From: Arthrobacter sp. FW305-BF8
Lineage (GTDB): Bacteria > Actinomycetota > Actinomycetes > Actinomycetales > Micrococcaceae
NCBI RefSeq assembly: GCF_021789315.1
Contig: NZ_CP084561.1
Location: forward strand, 2,604,001-2,668,000
Direction of reading: 5' to 3'
DNA: 64,000 nt
Of this stretch, positions 34,527-44,695 are shown piece after piece (within the stretch, counting starts at the first letter, position 1; every line of letters begins with the position of its first letter). A program made the position numbers and the translations under genes. Below the pieces are notes generated by a model. That model was not told the DNA's origin, made no database searches, and saw only the letters and a program-made list of their open reading frames with translations.

Positions 34527-35646
34527 TCACCGGCCCGCAATGAGCTCTGCGACCCGAACCAGCTCTTCCTCGAGATTATAGAAATGGGTCGCCAGCCGGA
34601 TCCTGCCGGCCCGGAGTGACACAACCACGTTTGCACCGCGCAGCCGGGCCATGACCTCGTCCGGGGCGCTCACCGGAACGGAGATGATGGTGGAGCGGTG
34701 TTTTGCGGGGAAGGACCGGAAGCTGACGCCAGCCGCTTCCAGCGCGTTCTGCAGGTGGAGCGCCAGCCGGGCGTTACGCTCCAGGACCGCACCCATACCG
34801 AACCGGCGAAGGACAGAGAGCCCCGCCTGGTCGGCCAGCGCCGGAAACCACGCCAACGAAGCGTCCAGCTTCGACGCCGTCGGCGACAGGTCCATGTCCG
34901 GGCCAAGGAAGCTCTCGAACGGCAGGCGGGCGGCCTTCCAGCCCGGCACGATGGGTTGAAGGCGGTCGAGCAGCCCGGGGCGGACGTAGAGGTAACCCAT
35001 GCCCCGCGACCCGAGAAGGAATTTGTGGCTGGCGGCTGCCAGGAAATCCACTCCGTCGCGCGCCACGTCAAGGGGAACGGCACCGGCCGCCTGGCAGGCG
35101 TCAACGAAAAACCAGGCTCCTGAGCCGGCGGCGATGCGGCTGACCGACGCCAGGTCCGCCCGGAATCCGGTAACTGGATGAACGGCGCTGACAGCGATCA
35201 GGCGGGTTCCGCCGTCGGCAGCCCGGCCGAGGGCTTCGGCCGGCACCACCTCCCCGTCCGCAGCGACGGCCCGCACGTCGTAGCCACGTTCCCGGAGCAA
35301 GAGCCAGGGGTAGTAGTTCGAGGTGAATTCGTTCTCGCCCACCACGATGTTCTCCCCGCGCCTGGCGGGCGGCAGATTGGCGGCAACAATCCCCGCCGCA
35401 GTGCTGACGGCGGGGACGATGGCGATGTCCGCCGCTGTGGCTCCAATGATCTCCGCGAACATGCCGCGGGCGTGCTCACCCGCCTGCTCGGCCTCCATCC
35501 AGTCGAACCGCCCGGCCGCCCAAGCGCTCCGCAGCCAGTTCGTATGCTTCCCTGGCAGGTGCGCAGCCGACGCACATGGTGGCAGTGTTCAGGTAGATGG
35601 TGTCTTCGAGCCCGGGGAAAAGCCCCCGGATGTCGCTGACGTTCAT
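34527..35646 (-). pseudogene. Class V aminotransferase-like gene with a frameshift
   Basis: From ATG 35646 the frame reads MNVSDIRGLFPGLEDTIYLN and TATMCVGCAPAREAYEL, then goes wrong. The correct continuation, RSAWAAGRFDWMEAEQAGEH, lies in the next frame and runs to 34527. One base is inserted, or two are lost, near 35530-35545. The long part is a normal PLP fold-type I enzyme: VDACQAAGAVPLDVARDGVD, then the cofactor lysine in ASHKFLLGSRGMGYLY. Class V members include cysteine desulfurase-like and isopenicillin-epimerase-like enzymes; the substrate is unknown. An internal start at 35498 would lack the N-terminal arm. Confidence 0.85.
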
Positions 35647-35682
35647 GGCATGGACCGTCCTTCATCTAGGCCACGGGTGCAT

Positions 35683-37359
35683 CTAAGCCACGGGTGACGG
35701 TCCTCCCGGTTCGACGAAACGCTGGGTCCGTTCGATCTCGGCAACCTTGGGGTCCGTTTCATCAGCGCCGTAGTCAGACCGGCGTGTCTTGTCCTCTCCC
35801 TGGGGCACCTTCAGTGCCCTCAGCACCAGGGTCAGCACGACGGCGACAAGCAGGTTGAGCACGAACGCCGACACGGCGATATACACGGTGAAGTCGGTCC
35901 CCGGGAGCGGAGCAATGGAACCGCCGAAGTGTGCGTGCGTGACAGGATTGATGACGTTGTAGGCCGAGGCGGTGCCGAAGGCTATTCCTACCGCCCATCC
36001 CACCAGCAGTGCCCAGCGGTCGAACCACCGCGTATAGAGGCCTGCCACAACAGCGGGGAACGTCTGCAGAATCCAGATGCCGCCCAGCAGCTGCATGTTG
36101 ATGGCCGCGGACTGGTCCATGGCGATGACGAAAATCAGCGCACCGACCTTCACCACGAGCGAGACAATCTTGGACACCTTCGCCTCGGTCTTCGGATCCA
36201 CGTCGGGCCGGAGGAAGTCCCGGTAGATGTTGCGCGTAAACATGTTGGCCGCGGCAATGGACATGATGGCTGCCGGAACCAGCGCCCCGATGGCGATGGC
36301 AGCCAGGGCCACCCCCGCAAACCAGGCAGGGAAATGGTCCAGGAACAGCTGCGGCACCACGAGCTGGGGATTGACCGCCCCGTTCAGGTCGATCGGCTTG
36401 GTGCCGGCCTTGATGGCCACGAAGCCCAGCAGCGCGAGGAATCCGAGCATAAGGGAGTACAGCGGCAGAATCGCGGCGTTGCGCCGGATGGTGTTGCGTC
36501 CCTTGGACGCGAGCACGCCGGTGATGGAGTGCGGGTACATAAACAGCGCCATGGCCGATCCGAGTGCCAGCGTCCAGTAGGCCGAGTAGTTGGCGCCCGA
36601 TGGGATGAACACCCCGGTGGGCTTGCCGGTCGCCTCGTTGACGGTGTCCAGCTTCGTTTTCGCCGCCCCGAAGATCGCGTCCCACCCGCCGAACTTGATC
36701 GGCAGGTAGATGACCGCGACGATCACTGCGAGGTAGATGAGCAGGTCCTTCACGACGGCGATCATCGCCGGTGCCCGCAACCCAGAGGTGTAGGTGTACG
36801 CGGCCAGCACGACGAACGCCAGAATCAGCGGCAGGTCCGTCAGCAGCACATTCTCGGAGCTGCCCAGGCCGAGCACGGTGAGGACAGCCTTGATGCCCAC
36901 GAGCTGGAGGGCGATGTACGGCATGGTTGCCACAATGCCGGTGACGGCGACGGCGAGGGACAGCCAGCGGCTCCCGTAGCGGCCTCCCACGAAGTCCGCC
37001 GAGGTGACGTAGCCGTGCCGGTGGGACACCGACCAGAGCCGGCTCATAATGATGAAGATGATCGGGTAGAGGACGATCGTGTACGGCACCGCGAAGAAGC
37101 CGCTGACGGCCCCCGTGGCCCACATCGCGGCAGGAACGGCAACGAACGTATACGCGGTGTAGAGGTCGCCGCCCAGCAGGAACCACGTGATCCATGTCCC
37201 GAAGCCTCGTCCGCCCAGCCCCCACTCGTCGAGGCTGTGCAGCCCCTCGCTCTCCGCCGTTCTGCGCCACCGGGCGGCCAGGAAGCCCATGACGGCGACG
37301 ACGATGAAGAGCAGCACCACGATGATGAGGGCGACCCAGTTGATTTGGCGCCCGTTCAC
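35683..37359 (-). CDS. Sodium:solute symporter (SSF family)
   Basis: A 558-residue inner-membrane transporter with about 13 helices. SSF features include DEWGLGGRGFGTWITWFLLG, the Na-site region TAYTFVAVPAAMWATGA and SIAAANMFTRNIYRDFLRPD in the middle. SSF carriers with this length and a DUF3311 partner take up monocarboxylates or related solutes, as in MctC/ActP-type systems. It starts with GTG and overlaps the DUF3311 gene by 4 bp. The next minus-strand unit downstream is the broken aminotransferase gene. Confidence 0.93.
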   Translation of the reverse strand: MNGRQINWVALIIVVLLFIVVAVMGFLAARWRRTAESEGLHSLDEWGLGGRGFGTWITWFLLGGDLYTAYTFVAVPAAMWATGAVSGFFAVPYTIVLYPIIFIIMSRLWSVSHRHGYVTSADFVGGRYGSRWLSLAVAVTGIVATMPYIALQLVGIKAVLTVLGLGSSENVLLTDLPLILAFVVLAAYTYTSGLRAPAMIAVVKDLLIYLAVIVAVIYLPIKFGGWDAIFGAAKTKLDTVNEATGKPTGVFIPSGANYSAYWTLALGSAMALFMYPHSITGVLASKGRNTIRRNAAILPLYSLMLGFLALLGFVAIKAGTKPIDLNGAVNPQLVVPQLFLDHFPAWFAGVALAAIAIGALVPAAIMSIAAANMFTRNIYRDFLRPDVDPKTEAKVSKIVSLVVKVGALIFVIAMDQSAAINMQLLGGIWILQTFPAVVAGLYTRWFDRWALLVGWAVGIAFGTASAYNVINPVTHAHFGGSIAPLPGTDFTVYIAVSAFVLNLLVAVVLTLVLRALKVPQGEDKTRRSDYGADETDPKVAEIERTQRFVEPGGPSPVA

Positions 37360-37727
37360 GGCCGTTCATCTCCGTCCGCTGCTTCACCGTCGGGCCCGGA
37401 TGATCCAGCTCGGGCCGCTGCCCGACGTCGTCGGTCTTCGGTGTTCACGAGCCAGTACGCCACGCCGCTTAAGGCAGCGGAAAGTGGAACCCAGAGCAGC
37501 TGGTACCAATAGAAGAACGGCATGCCGCCCAAGGTCGGCGCGTTGAAGGAGTAAGTCTGCGGCATGAGCGGTAGCAGGATCGCGACGGAAAGCAGTACGC
37601 CGGCCATGACATACCGCCCGCGCCGCGCCGGGCCTCGGGTTGCGGTGTTACGGGTTGGCTGTCCGCTGCCGGGGGGAACCCCTGGGATGGGGCGCTGCCT
37701 CGGGCCAGGACGATCTTGATGGGACAC
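37356..37727 (-). CDS. DUF3311 small membrane protein
   Basis: A 123-residue protein with an N-terminal Pro/Arg-rich cytoplasmic tail, two membrane helices (VMAGVLLSVAILLPLMPQTY, then FFYWYQLLWVPLSAALSGVA) and a charged C-terminal end. The FYWYQLLWV segment is typical of DUF3311, a short partner encoded just before SSF symporters. It may assist assembly or gating of the symporter; the role is unproven. The start is GTG 37727. Confidence 0.88.
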   Translation of the reverse strand: MSHQDRPGPRQRPIPGVPPGSGQPTRNTATRGPARRGRYVMAGVLLSVAILLPLMPQTYSFNAPTLGGMPFFYWYQLLWVPLSAALSGVAYWLVNTEDRRRRAAARAGSSGPDGEAADGDERP

Positions 37728-37941
37728 CCCACGACCTCCTTGTCAGCCCGTCTCCCGGACTCCGGATCCCCGGAGGGCGGTGAGGCGGAGGTTACAAACG
37801 TTGCCCTCCAGTTCCTTTGTACGCCGCTCCAGCCCGCTCGGGAAGAGAGCGGTTCCGGCCGAGGCAGGGGGTGCGGGGACCGGCACCGGTAGCGCTCCCG
37901 ACGCCGGCGTTGGCTCGGAAACTGCCGGTATGTCCGCGTAT

Positions 37942-37958
37942 ATTAGCTTCGGGCTAAT
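37942..37958 (+). promoter_or_regulatory. Short palindrome in the leader of the giant surface protein
   Basis: ATTAGC-TTCGG-GCTAAT is a perfect 6-bp dyad 18 bp before the start codon. It could be an operator or an mRNA hairpin. The A/T richness stands out against the GC-rich flank. Confidence 0.4.
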
Positions 37959-37976
37959 CACGAGACTGGGGGACGG

Positions 37977-40900
37977 ATGCCGCTTCGTTTATTGACGCGT
38001 GCAAAACAACGCGCACTGGCGTCGGCAACGACGTTTTCGGCCATTGGACTGCTTGTGGCGGTGGCAGTCATCCACCCGGGGTTCCGGACCACGCAGATCG
38101 ACCTGAACGACGGCGGCGTGTGGGTAACCAACTCCGACATGAACCTCGTGGGCCACCTGAACTTTCAGTCCAAAACGTTGGACGGCGGCCTCATGGCAGC
38201 GAGCTCCGACTTTGACGTCCTCCAACACAGCAGCACTGTGCTCGTGTCCGACCGCGGCAACGCCTCCCTGGGCAGGGTCAAGGTTTCCGAGGTCACCCTT
38301 GAACCGCCCCAGCAGCTTCCGGGATCGGCGGTCCCGGCTTTCGGGGAAAAAGCGGTGGCGCTGGCTGACCCGAACTCGGGCCGGCTCTGGGTGACGCAGA
38401 GCAGCATGCTCGGCTCTGTCGACTTCGATTCACAGGAGCCCGTCCTGAGCGATGCCAAAGGCATCGTCGCGACGGTAGGAGCCGACGACGTCGTTTATGC
38501 CGCGGACCCTGCGCGCGGGGAAGTGACTTCCCTTCGTGTGAATGCGACCGGCGGAGTGGATTCCCGCAACACCGTGGAGTACCAGTCCATCCGGAATAAG
38601 GAAAATGTCCAGGTCGCCGCCGTCGGGGATCAGCCCGTCATATTCGACGCCGACGCCGGGACCCTTCACCTGCCTTCCGGCCGGCTGGCGCAGTTGCCGG
38701 ACGCGGCGGACGCCAAGCTGCAGCAAAGCGGCCCCGCCGCGGACTTTGTCGCCGTCTCCACAAAGAAGGGCCTGATCAAGCAACCCCTGGACGGTTCTGC
38801 GGCGACGGCTGTGGACCTCGGAACGTCGGGAACACCTGCCACTCCGGTCCATGTGAACGGCTGCGTCTACGCGGCGTGGTCCGGGGCAGGCAAATATCTG
38901 CGGGATTGTGCAAACGCGGCTGACAGCCGGAGGGCTGACATTCCCGGGGCAGGCGCCCGCTCCAACCTGGTCTTTCGCGTCAACCGGGACATCGTGGTCC
39001 TTAACGACGTCACGTCCGGCAACGTCTGGTTAGTCACCGAGAACATGAGGCTCGTAGCCAACTGGGACGAGATCATTCCTCCGCCGAGCAAGACCGAGGC
39101 ACAGGACGAACCCGCCGCGGAAGACAACCTGGTGGACACTCTCCCGGACCGCACCAAAGAGAACCGGCCACCCTCCGCCAGGGACGACCAGTTCGGAGTG
39201 CGGCCCGGCCGAACAACGCTACTGCCAGTTCTGGACAACGACTCGGACCCGGACGGAGACGTCCTCACCGTCCAGCTCCAGGGCGACAACCCCGGCGCCG
39301 GCAGCGTGCAGGCCGTCTACAACGGAACCGGCCTGCAGGTGAAGGTGCCGGCCAATGCAACCGGAACGTCACAGTTCCGGTACGTGGCCAGTGACGGCCG
39401 TGGAGGCACCGCCGGAGCCACGGTCACCCTGACCGTAAAGGACCCAGCCAGCAACGGGGCGCCTGCACAGAAACGTGTGCCCACCATCATCCTGGAGCAG
39501 GGCAAAAGCATCTCCCAGAACGTCCTCACGGACTGGGCCGATCCCGACGGCGACGACCTGCTGCTTCTGGGAGCACGCACTTCCAGCGAAGGCGACCAGG
39601 TGCGTACCCGGGCGGACGGTCTTTTGACCTTCAAGGATGTGGGATCAACGCTGGGCAAAAAGGACGTCGTGATCACTGTCTCCGACGGCCGGGACCAGGT
39701 TGAGGGCACGGTGGTGGTGGATGTCCGCGCCAAAGGCGACCTTCCGCCGAAGGCCAACGCGGACCACGTTTCGGGTACCGCCGGGCAGGACATTCTGGTC
39801 TCTCCGCTGAAGAATGACAGCGACCCCACCGGCGAAGGACTGCGGCTGACACGCGTGGCAGGCGCGAAGGAGCAGGCAATTTCCCCCGACTACCAGGCGG
39901 GGACCTTCACCTTCCGTGCAGCCAACGCCGGAACGTATTACGTGACGTATCTGGTGACCAATGGACCTGACAGCTCCGAGGGACTCGTGCGGATCGATGT
40001 CCGCGCCGCCGGGGCCGGCCGGGGTGAGCCGGTCGCCGTCGCCGATACAGCACTGCTGCCGGTGGGAGGCGAAGTGCTGCTGGACGCGCTCGCCAACGAC
40101 TCGGACCCGGCCGGTGGCGTTCTTGTCATCCAGTCCGTGGGGCTTCCCCGGAACTCGGCTGTAGCCGTCGCCGTGGTCAATCACCAGATCCTGCGCATTA
40201 CCGACGTCCGTGGCCTGACTGCGCCCACGAGCCTGACGTACACGGTGTCCAACGGCGTGGCCAGCGCAACCGGGCAGGTAACCATCCTGCCCGTTCCGGC
40301 TCCTGCCAAACTGCTCCCGCCTGTCGCGGCCCCGGATGAAATCACAGTGCGGGCGAACGACGTCGCCACCATCGCCGTGCTTGCCAATGACGCCCACCCG
40401 AACGGCGCCAAGCTGAAGCTGAAGCCGGTCCTCGTGCAGGGAATCAGCCCAGCCCAAGGCCTCCTCGCGGTGTCGGGGGACGTGCTTCGGTTCAAGGCAG
40501 GCAGGGCAGGAGGAACGGTGCACGCGATCTACGCCGTTACCGGCCCGGACGGGCAGGAAGACTCGGCGCAGGTGACCATTCACATTCGCGGCGAGGGCAC
40601 GAACTCCAGGCCGCTGCCCCACAATGTCACCGGTCGGGTCGTAGCCGGCAACACCACAAGGATCGCAATTCCGCTGGACGGTATTGATCCCGACGGCGAC
40701 TCTGTCACCTTGGTGGGGCTGGAGCAGCCACCGCGCAAGGGAACGGCTGTGGTGGGTGCCCACTATGTCGAATACACTGCGCCCACCAACGCCGCCGGAC
40801 AGGACACCTTCACCTACGTGGTGGAGGACCGGTTCGGGGCACGGTCCACCGCCCGCGTGGCCGTGGGCATCGCACCCGCGCCAGGATCCAACCAGCGTCC

Positions 40901-43900
40901 CGTGGCCGTTGAGGACAGCATCACTGTCCTCCCGGGGCGGCACGTGGCAGTGGACGTGCTGGCCAACGATTCCGACCCCGACGGCGACAATGTCACCCTC
41001 ACATCCAACCGGTTGGAAGCTGCCCCGGAGTTGGAGGCCGAGGTCATCGACGGACGGGTGCAACTCACCGCACCGTCGCCTTCCGAAGCCTCCACCACAG
41101 CGATCGTCCGGTACGAGATCAGCGATGGCCGCGGTGGCACCGCCGTCGGAACCCTCAAAGTCCAGGCGCGCAAGGACGCCGCCACGTTGGCGCCCGTCGC
41201 CCGGGACGACCGGGTGGCGTTCGCGGAAACCCTGGGCAAGGCCGTCGTCGAAGTCCCCGTCCTGAAGAACGACGAAGACCCGGACGGAGTCGCCGCGGAA
41301 CTGAAGATAACCTTCCCGGAAGCGGCACCCACTGCCAGCATCTCGGCTCCCGGTAAGGTTTCGGTGCGGCTGGAGAGCCAGCCGCAGATCATCGCGTACA
41401 CCGTCACCGACGTGGACAAGCTCAGCTCAACGGCGTTCATCGTGGTACCTGGCCTGCAAGGCCAGGCACCCGCTCTACGGAGCACCGCACCGTTGGACGT
41501 GGTCAGCGGCCAACAGCTGACCATGAACCTGCGGGACCTGGTGGTGGTCCGCGCCGGCAAGAGCCCCCGCATCACCCAGGACACCAAGGTCCAGGCGGTC
41601 GCTTCCAATGGAGCGCCGCTGGTGAAGGACGCGGCCACCATCGTGTTCACTTCCGCCGACGACTACGCAGGCCCGGCAGCGGTTTCCCTCGAGGTCACCG
41701 ACGGCGTGAGCGTTGATGACCCTGACGGACGTACTGCGGTCCTGACCATTGGCATCAGGGTCCTGCCCGACCCGGGGCGCAACCATCCGCCGGCTTTCCC
41801 GTCCAGCACCGTAGACGCTGCGGTGGGCGAGGAAGCCACCCTGGACCTGCGCCAGGTGGCTACCGACGTCGACAAGGCAGATAGGGACAAGCTCACCTTT
41901 GCCCTCCAAGGGACACCGCCGGCCGGCATCAGGGCCTCATTGGACGGCAGCCTCTTCAAGGCCACCGTGGGCAGTGCAGCCAAGGGGAGCACGCTGACCG
42001 TGCGAGTCACCGTCTCGGACGGCCGCAGCGCACCGGTTGCAGGTGCCGTGGACGTCCGGGTGGTCGCGTCCAAGCGTCCCCTTGCCGCAGCGAACGACGA
42101 CGTCATCGCCAGCGCCCGGGCCGGGCAATCACAGCAGGTACCGGTGCTGGACAACGACATTAACCCGTTCCCGGAATCACCGCTGAAAATACTCAGCGCC
42201 GCCGTCGAAACCGGAACGGGCACGGCAGCCGTGGAGGGCGGCATCGTCGTCGTGACGCCCGCCGAGGAGTTCGTTGGCACAATGGTGGTCCGCTACCGCG
42301 TCCAGGACAAAACGCAGGACGCGGAACGCGAAGTTGACGGCCGCGTTCGGCTCACCGTCAAGGACAAGCCGGACGCTCCGTCCACGCCAACTGTCGGGGA
42401 GGTGCGCGACCGTACCGTGGTCCTCAACTGGTCGCCTCCCGCCAACAACGGAGCCGCAATCACCGGCTACAAGGTCAGCGGCAGCGGAGGGTTCTCGCAA
42501 CAGTGCCCTGCGACCACGTGCACGCTGACGGGGCTGACCAACAACGTGGAGTACACCTTCACTGTGGTAGCCACGAACGAGCTGGGGGACTCGGCACCGT
42601 CTCCGGCTTCGGCACCTGCCCGTCCTGACGCGAAGCCGGATACCCCGGCAGCGCCGGCGCTGGTTTTTGGCGACAAATCCCTCACGGTGAACTGGGTACC
42701 TCCCAAGAGCAACGGCTCACCGGTGGAGAGCTACAACCTGGAGATCTCACCCGCACCTCCGGCAGGAAACATTAGGGCAAGCAAGGTTACGGGGACGTCC
42801 TACCGGTGGACGGGCCTCCAGAACGGGACGCCGTACCAGGTCAGGATCCAGGCTTCCAACAAGGCGCCGGATCCATCGGAGTGGAGCGCCTATTCAGCCA
42901 GCGTCATCCCGGCCGGCGCACCGGGTGCCCCCGGCAAGCCCAGCACCACCCGGACCACCTCCGGCGGGACGGAATCGATCATGGTGGTGTCGTGGACGCC
43001 GGCAGCGGACAACGGCGCCTCCATCGACACCTACACCGTCAACGCAATGCAGGGGGGGTCCACGGTAGCGAGCAGCACCGTGTCCGGCAGTCAGCTGAGC
43101 GTGCCTGTGACCGTCGGCAACTCCGCCACCGATTACACCTTCACGGTTGTGGCCAAAAATAAGGCAGGTACGTCAGCGGCGAGTGCGCCGTCGGACCCCC
43201 GCCGTGCTTTCGGCGCGCCCGGTGCCGTCCCGGGCGTCCGGGCCGATCCATTGGACAACGCGGTGCAGCTTTCCTTCGGTGCGGCCGCGGGCAACGGTGC
43301 CACACCGAGCTACCAGTACCAGGTCAACGGAGGCAGCTTCTTGGCAGTGCCGTCCGACAAGGTCATCCGGTCCGGTGTGCCCAACAACGGCAACTACACC
43401 ATCGGGGTGCGCGCCGTGAACAGCGCGGACGGCGCCACCTACGAAGGGCCGGTCACCAACGCCAACCCGGTGGCGCCGTACGGCAAACCACATGCGGCGA
43501 GCGTCAACCCCGTTACTGTGACCACGACGGTGAGGTTTGACGTCGGTGCCGTGGTCAATAACGGACGCCGGGTCGTGGCGCTGGAGTACCAGTCATCGGA
43601 CGGGAAGTCAGGCACGTTGGGTGCCGGGGGAGGATCCGTCACCACCGGTAACGGGTACGACCAATCCATCTCCATCACCGTGACAGTCGTGGATGACCTC
43701 GGCCAGCGCACAGCGGTCTCGGCGTCCGGAAGGACGGCCCCGGCGAAGTACCTCATGGTGGACAACGGCACCGCGAGTCCCGGCACCTGCGAGTGGCCCA
43801 CCAACGGCACCTCTTCTCCGGACACAGCGGCCAACTGTGCCGCCGGCGGCGGAACCTTCGTGGCGCAGGGCACGCGGGTGCAGGTCCAGTGCGTGACCAC

Positions 43901-44039
43901 CGGCGCCGCGTACACCATTTACGACGGAACCACCGGCCGCCCCACCGGGTCCACGAGCAACGTTTGGTACAAGGTGATCAACAACCTCTGGATCCGTCCG
44001 ACCGACGGGCCGGTGGATTCGGGGGTTCCGGCCTGCTGA
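37977..44039 (+). CDS. Giant Ig-like / fibronectin type III surface protein
   Basis: A 2020-residue protein. A single membrane segment lies near residues 15-33. A propeller-like region with repeated W-V-T and V-Y-A-A-D patterns spans about 35-380. Roughly nine to ten Ig/cadherin-like units span about 410-1450. Several begin with NDSDPDGD-type acidic loops (near 420, 985-1000 and degenerate forms), which look calcium-binding. About five fibronectin III-like units fill 1460-1900, and the Cys-containing tail ends GVPAC. It is probably anchored at the membrane and exposed in the wall, perhaps for adhesion or assembly. ATG 37977 follows GGGGGACGG. Confidence 0.85.
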   Translation: MPLRLLTRAKQRALASATTFSAIGLLVAVAVIHPGFRTTQIDLNDGGVWVTNSDMNLVGHLNFQSKTLDGGLMAASSDFDVLQHSSTVLVSDRGNASLGRVKVSEVTLEPPQQLPGSAVPAFGEKAVALADPNSGRLWVTQSSMLGSVDFDSQEPVLSDAKGIVATVGADDVVYAADPARGEVTSLRVNATGGVDSRNTVEYQSIRNKENVQVAAVGDQPVIFDADAGTLHLPSGRLAQLPDAADAKLQQSGPAADFVAVSTKKGLIKQPLDGSAATAVDLGTSGTPATPVHVNGCVYAAWSGAGKYLRDCANAADSRRADIPGAGARSNLVFRVNRDIVVLNDVTSGNVWLVTENMRLVANWDEIIPPPSKTEAQDEPAAEDNLVDTLPDRTKENRPPSARDDQFGVRPGRTTLLPVLDNDSDPDGDVLTVQLQGDNPGAGSVQAVYNGTGLQVKVPANATGTSQFRYVASDGRGGTAGATVTLTVKDPASNGAPAQKRVPTIILEQGKSISQNVLTDWADPDGDDLLLLGARTSSEGDQVRTRADGLLTFKDVGSTLGKKDVVITVSDGRDQVEGTVVVDVRAKGDLPPKANADHVSGTAGQDILVSPLKNDSDPTGEGLRLTRVAGAKEQAISPDYQAGTFTFRAANAGTYYVTYLVTNGPDSSEGLVRIDVRAAGAGRGEPVAVADTALLPVGGEVLLDALANDSDPAGGVLVIQSVGLPRNSAVAVAVVNHQILRITDVRGLTAPTSLTYTVSNGVASATGQVTILPVPAPAKLLPPVAAPDEITVRANDVATIAVLANDAHPNGAKLKLKPVLVQGISPAQGLLAVSGDVLRFKAGRAGGTVHAIYAVTGPDGQEDSAQVTIHIRGEGTNSRPLPHNVTGRVVAGNTTRIAIPLDGIDPDGDSVTLVGLEQPPRKGTAVVGAHYVEYTAPTNAAGQDTFTYVVEDRFGARSTARVAVGIAPAPGSNQRPVAVEDSITVLPGRHVAVDVLANDSDPDGDNVTLTSNRLEAAPELEAEVIDGRVQLTAPSPSEASTTAIVRYEISDGRGGTAVGTLKVQARKDAATLAPVARDDRVAFAETLGKAVVEVPVLKNDEDPDGVAAELKITFPEAAPTASISAPGKVSVRLESQPQIIAYTVTDVDKLSSTAFIVVPGLQGQAPALRSTAPLDVVSGQQLTMNLRDLVVVRAGKSPRITQDTKVQAVASNGAPLVKDAATIVFTSADDYAGPAAVSLEVTDGVSVDDPDGRTAVLTIGIRVLPDPGRNHPPAFPSSTVDAAVGEEATLDLRQVATDVDKADRDKLTFALQGTPPAGIRASLDGSLFKATVGSAAKGSTLTVRVTVSDGRSAPVAGAVDVRVVASKRPLAAANDDVIASARAGQSQQVPVLDNDINPFPESPLKILSAAVETGTGTAAVEGGIVVVTPAEEFVGTMVVRYRVQDKTQDAEREVDGRVRLTVKDKPDAPSTPTVGEVRDRTVVLNWSPPANNGAAITGYKVSGSGGFSQQCPATTCTLTGLTNNVEYTFTVVATNELGDSAPSPASAPARPDAKPDTPAAPALVFGDKSLTVNWVPPKSNGSPVESYNLEISPAPPAGNIRASKVTGTSYRWTGLQNGTPYQVRIQASNKAPDPSEWSAYSASVIPAGAPGAPGKPSTTRTTSGGTESIMVVSWTPAADNGASIDTYTVNAMQGGSTVASSTVSGSQLSVPVTVGNSATDYTFTVVAKNKAGTSAASAPSDPRRAFGAPGAVPGVRADPLDNAVQLSFGAAAGNGATPSYQYQVNGGSFLAVPSDKVIRSGVPNNGNYTIGVRAVNSADGATYEGPVTNANPVAPYGKPHAASVNPVTVTTTVRFDVGAVVNNGRRVVALEYQSSDGKSGTLGAGGGSVTTGNGYDQSISITVTVVDDLGQRTAVSASGRTAPAKYLMVDNGTASPGTCEWPTNGTSSPDTAANCAAGGGTFVAQGTRVQVQCVTTGAAYTIYDGTTGRPTGSTSNVWYKVINNLWIRPTDGPVDSGVPAC

Positions 44040-44069
44040 CGCGGCCTTGGGGCCCCGGACTATCCAGCT

Positions 44070-44103
44070 GAACGCCCCGGCCGCTTGCGCGGCCGGGGCG
44101 TTC
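44070..44103 (+). terminator. Perfect 15-bp-stem terminator
   Basis: GAACGCCCCGGCCGC 44070-44084 pairs with 44089-44103 around TTGC. It lies 30 bp after the giant gene and may also serve the minus-strand gene that follows. Confidence 0.88.
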
Positions 44104-44125
44104 GCCGTTCAGGGCAGCGCGAAAA

Positions 44126-44449
44126 TCACGGAGCGGTGCAGGTCAACGTGCCGTGGTCATACCTGACCTTTTCGATTGCGGAGAGGAAGTCTGTCTCGAA
44201 GACGCACGTGGAAAATTCGCTCTGGCCCTGCATGATCACGACGCCTGACGCTGTGCGGACTTCGATGCGCCGCTCGCTGCCCTCCAGGCAGGACACCAGG
44301 CCCACTTCCTCATCCGTTAGGCAGACGTCGTAGGTGAATGTTTGCCGGCCTTCGGTGCTGGCCGCGTTGGCCGGCGACGCGCCTGCCGCCGCAAGGAGCG
44401 CCACTGCTCCCAATCCTGCCGTTGCCACGCGCGCTGATTTACCAAACAT
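44126..44449 (-). CDS. Small secreted protein, 107 residues
   Basis: A clear Sec signal peptide (about residues 1-29, hydrophobic GLGAVALLAAAGA, cleavage after ANA) precedes a mature part of about 78 residues. Four cysteines (in YDVCLTD, VSCLEG, STCVFE, LTCTAP) suggest two disulfides. The family is unknown. A ribosome-binding-like GGGGGGA precedes the start (minus-strand sequence upstream of 44449). It lies between the giant protein and the DUF3592 gene. Confidence 0.75.
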   Translation of the reverse strand: MFGKSARVATAGLGAVALLAAAGASPANAASTEGRQTFTYDVCLTDEEVGLVSCLEGSERRIEVRTASGVVIMQGQSEFSTCVFETDFLSAIEKVRYDHGTLTCTAP

Positions 44450-44695
44450 GGAAATTCCCCCCGGTTCATGTTGCTGTGCCCCTCATTGGGCACCGCCTAC
44501 GAGGTGGTGACTTGGGCCGTGAACGGTCCGCTCTGGGGTCCTGCGTAACTGGATCCGGGCCCGCCTAGGGGCACGGCTGGCGCCTGGCAGCGAAACCCAG
44601 AATCCAGTAATTGCCACTTCACCGGAAGTACGTAACGGACGCGGAATTTCGTCGATCCTTCGGGCCGGCGCATAGCTGGCGAATAATCAGGAAGA

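Noticed and set aside
37780..37995. 71-residue ORF before the giant surface protein
   Set aside because: No similarity, no ribosome binding site, and it overlaps the leader and start of the giant gene.
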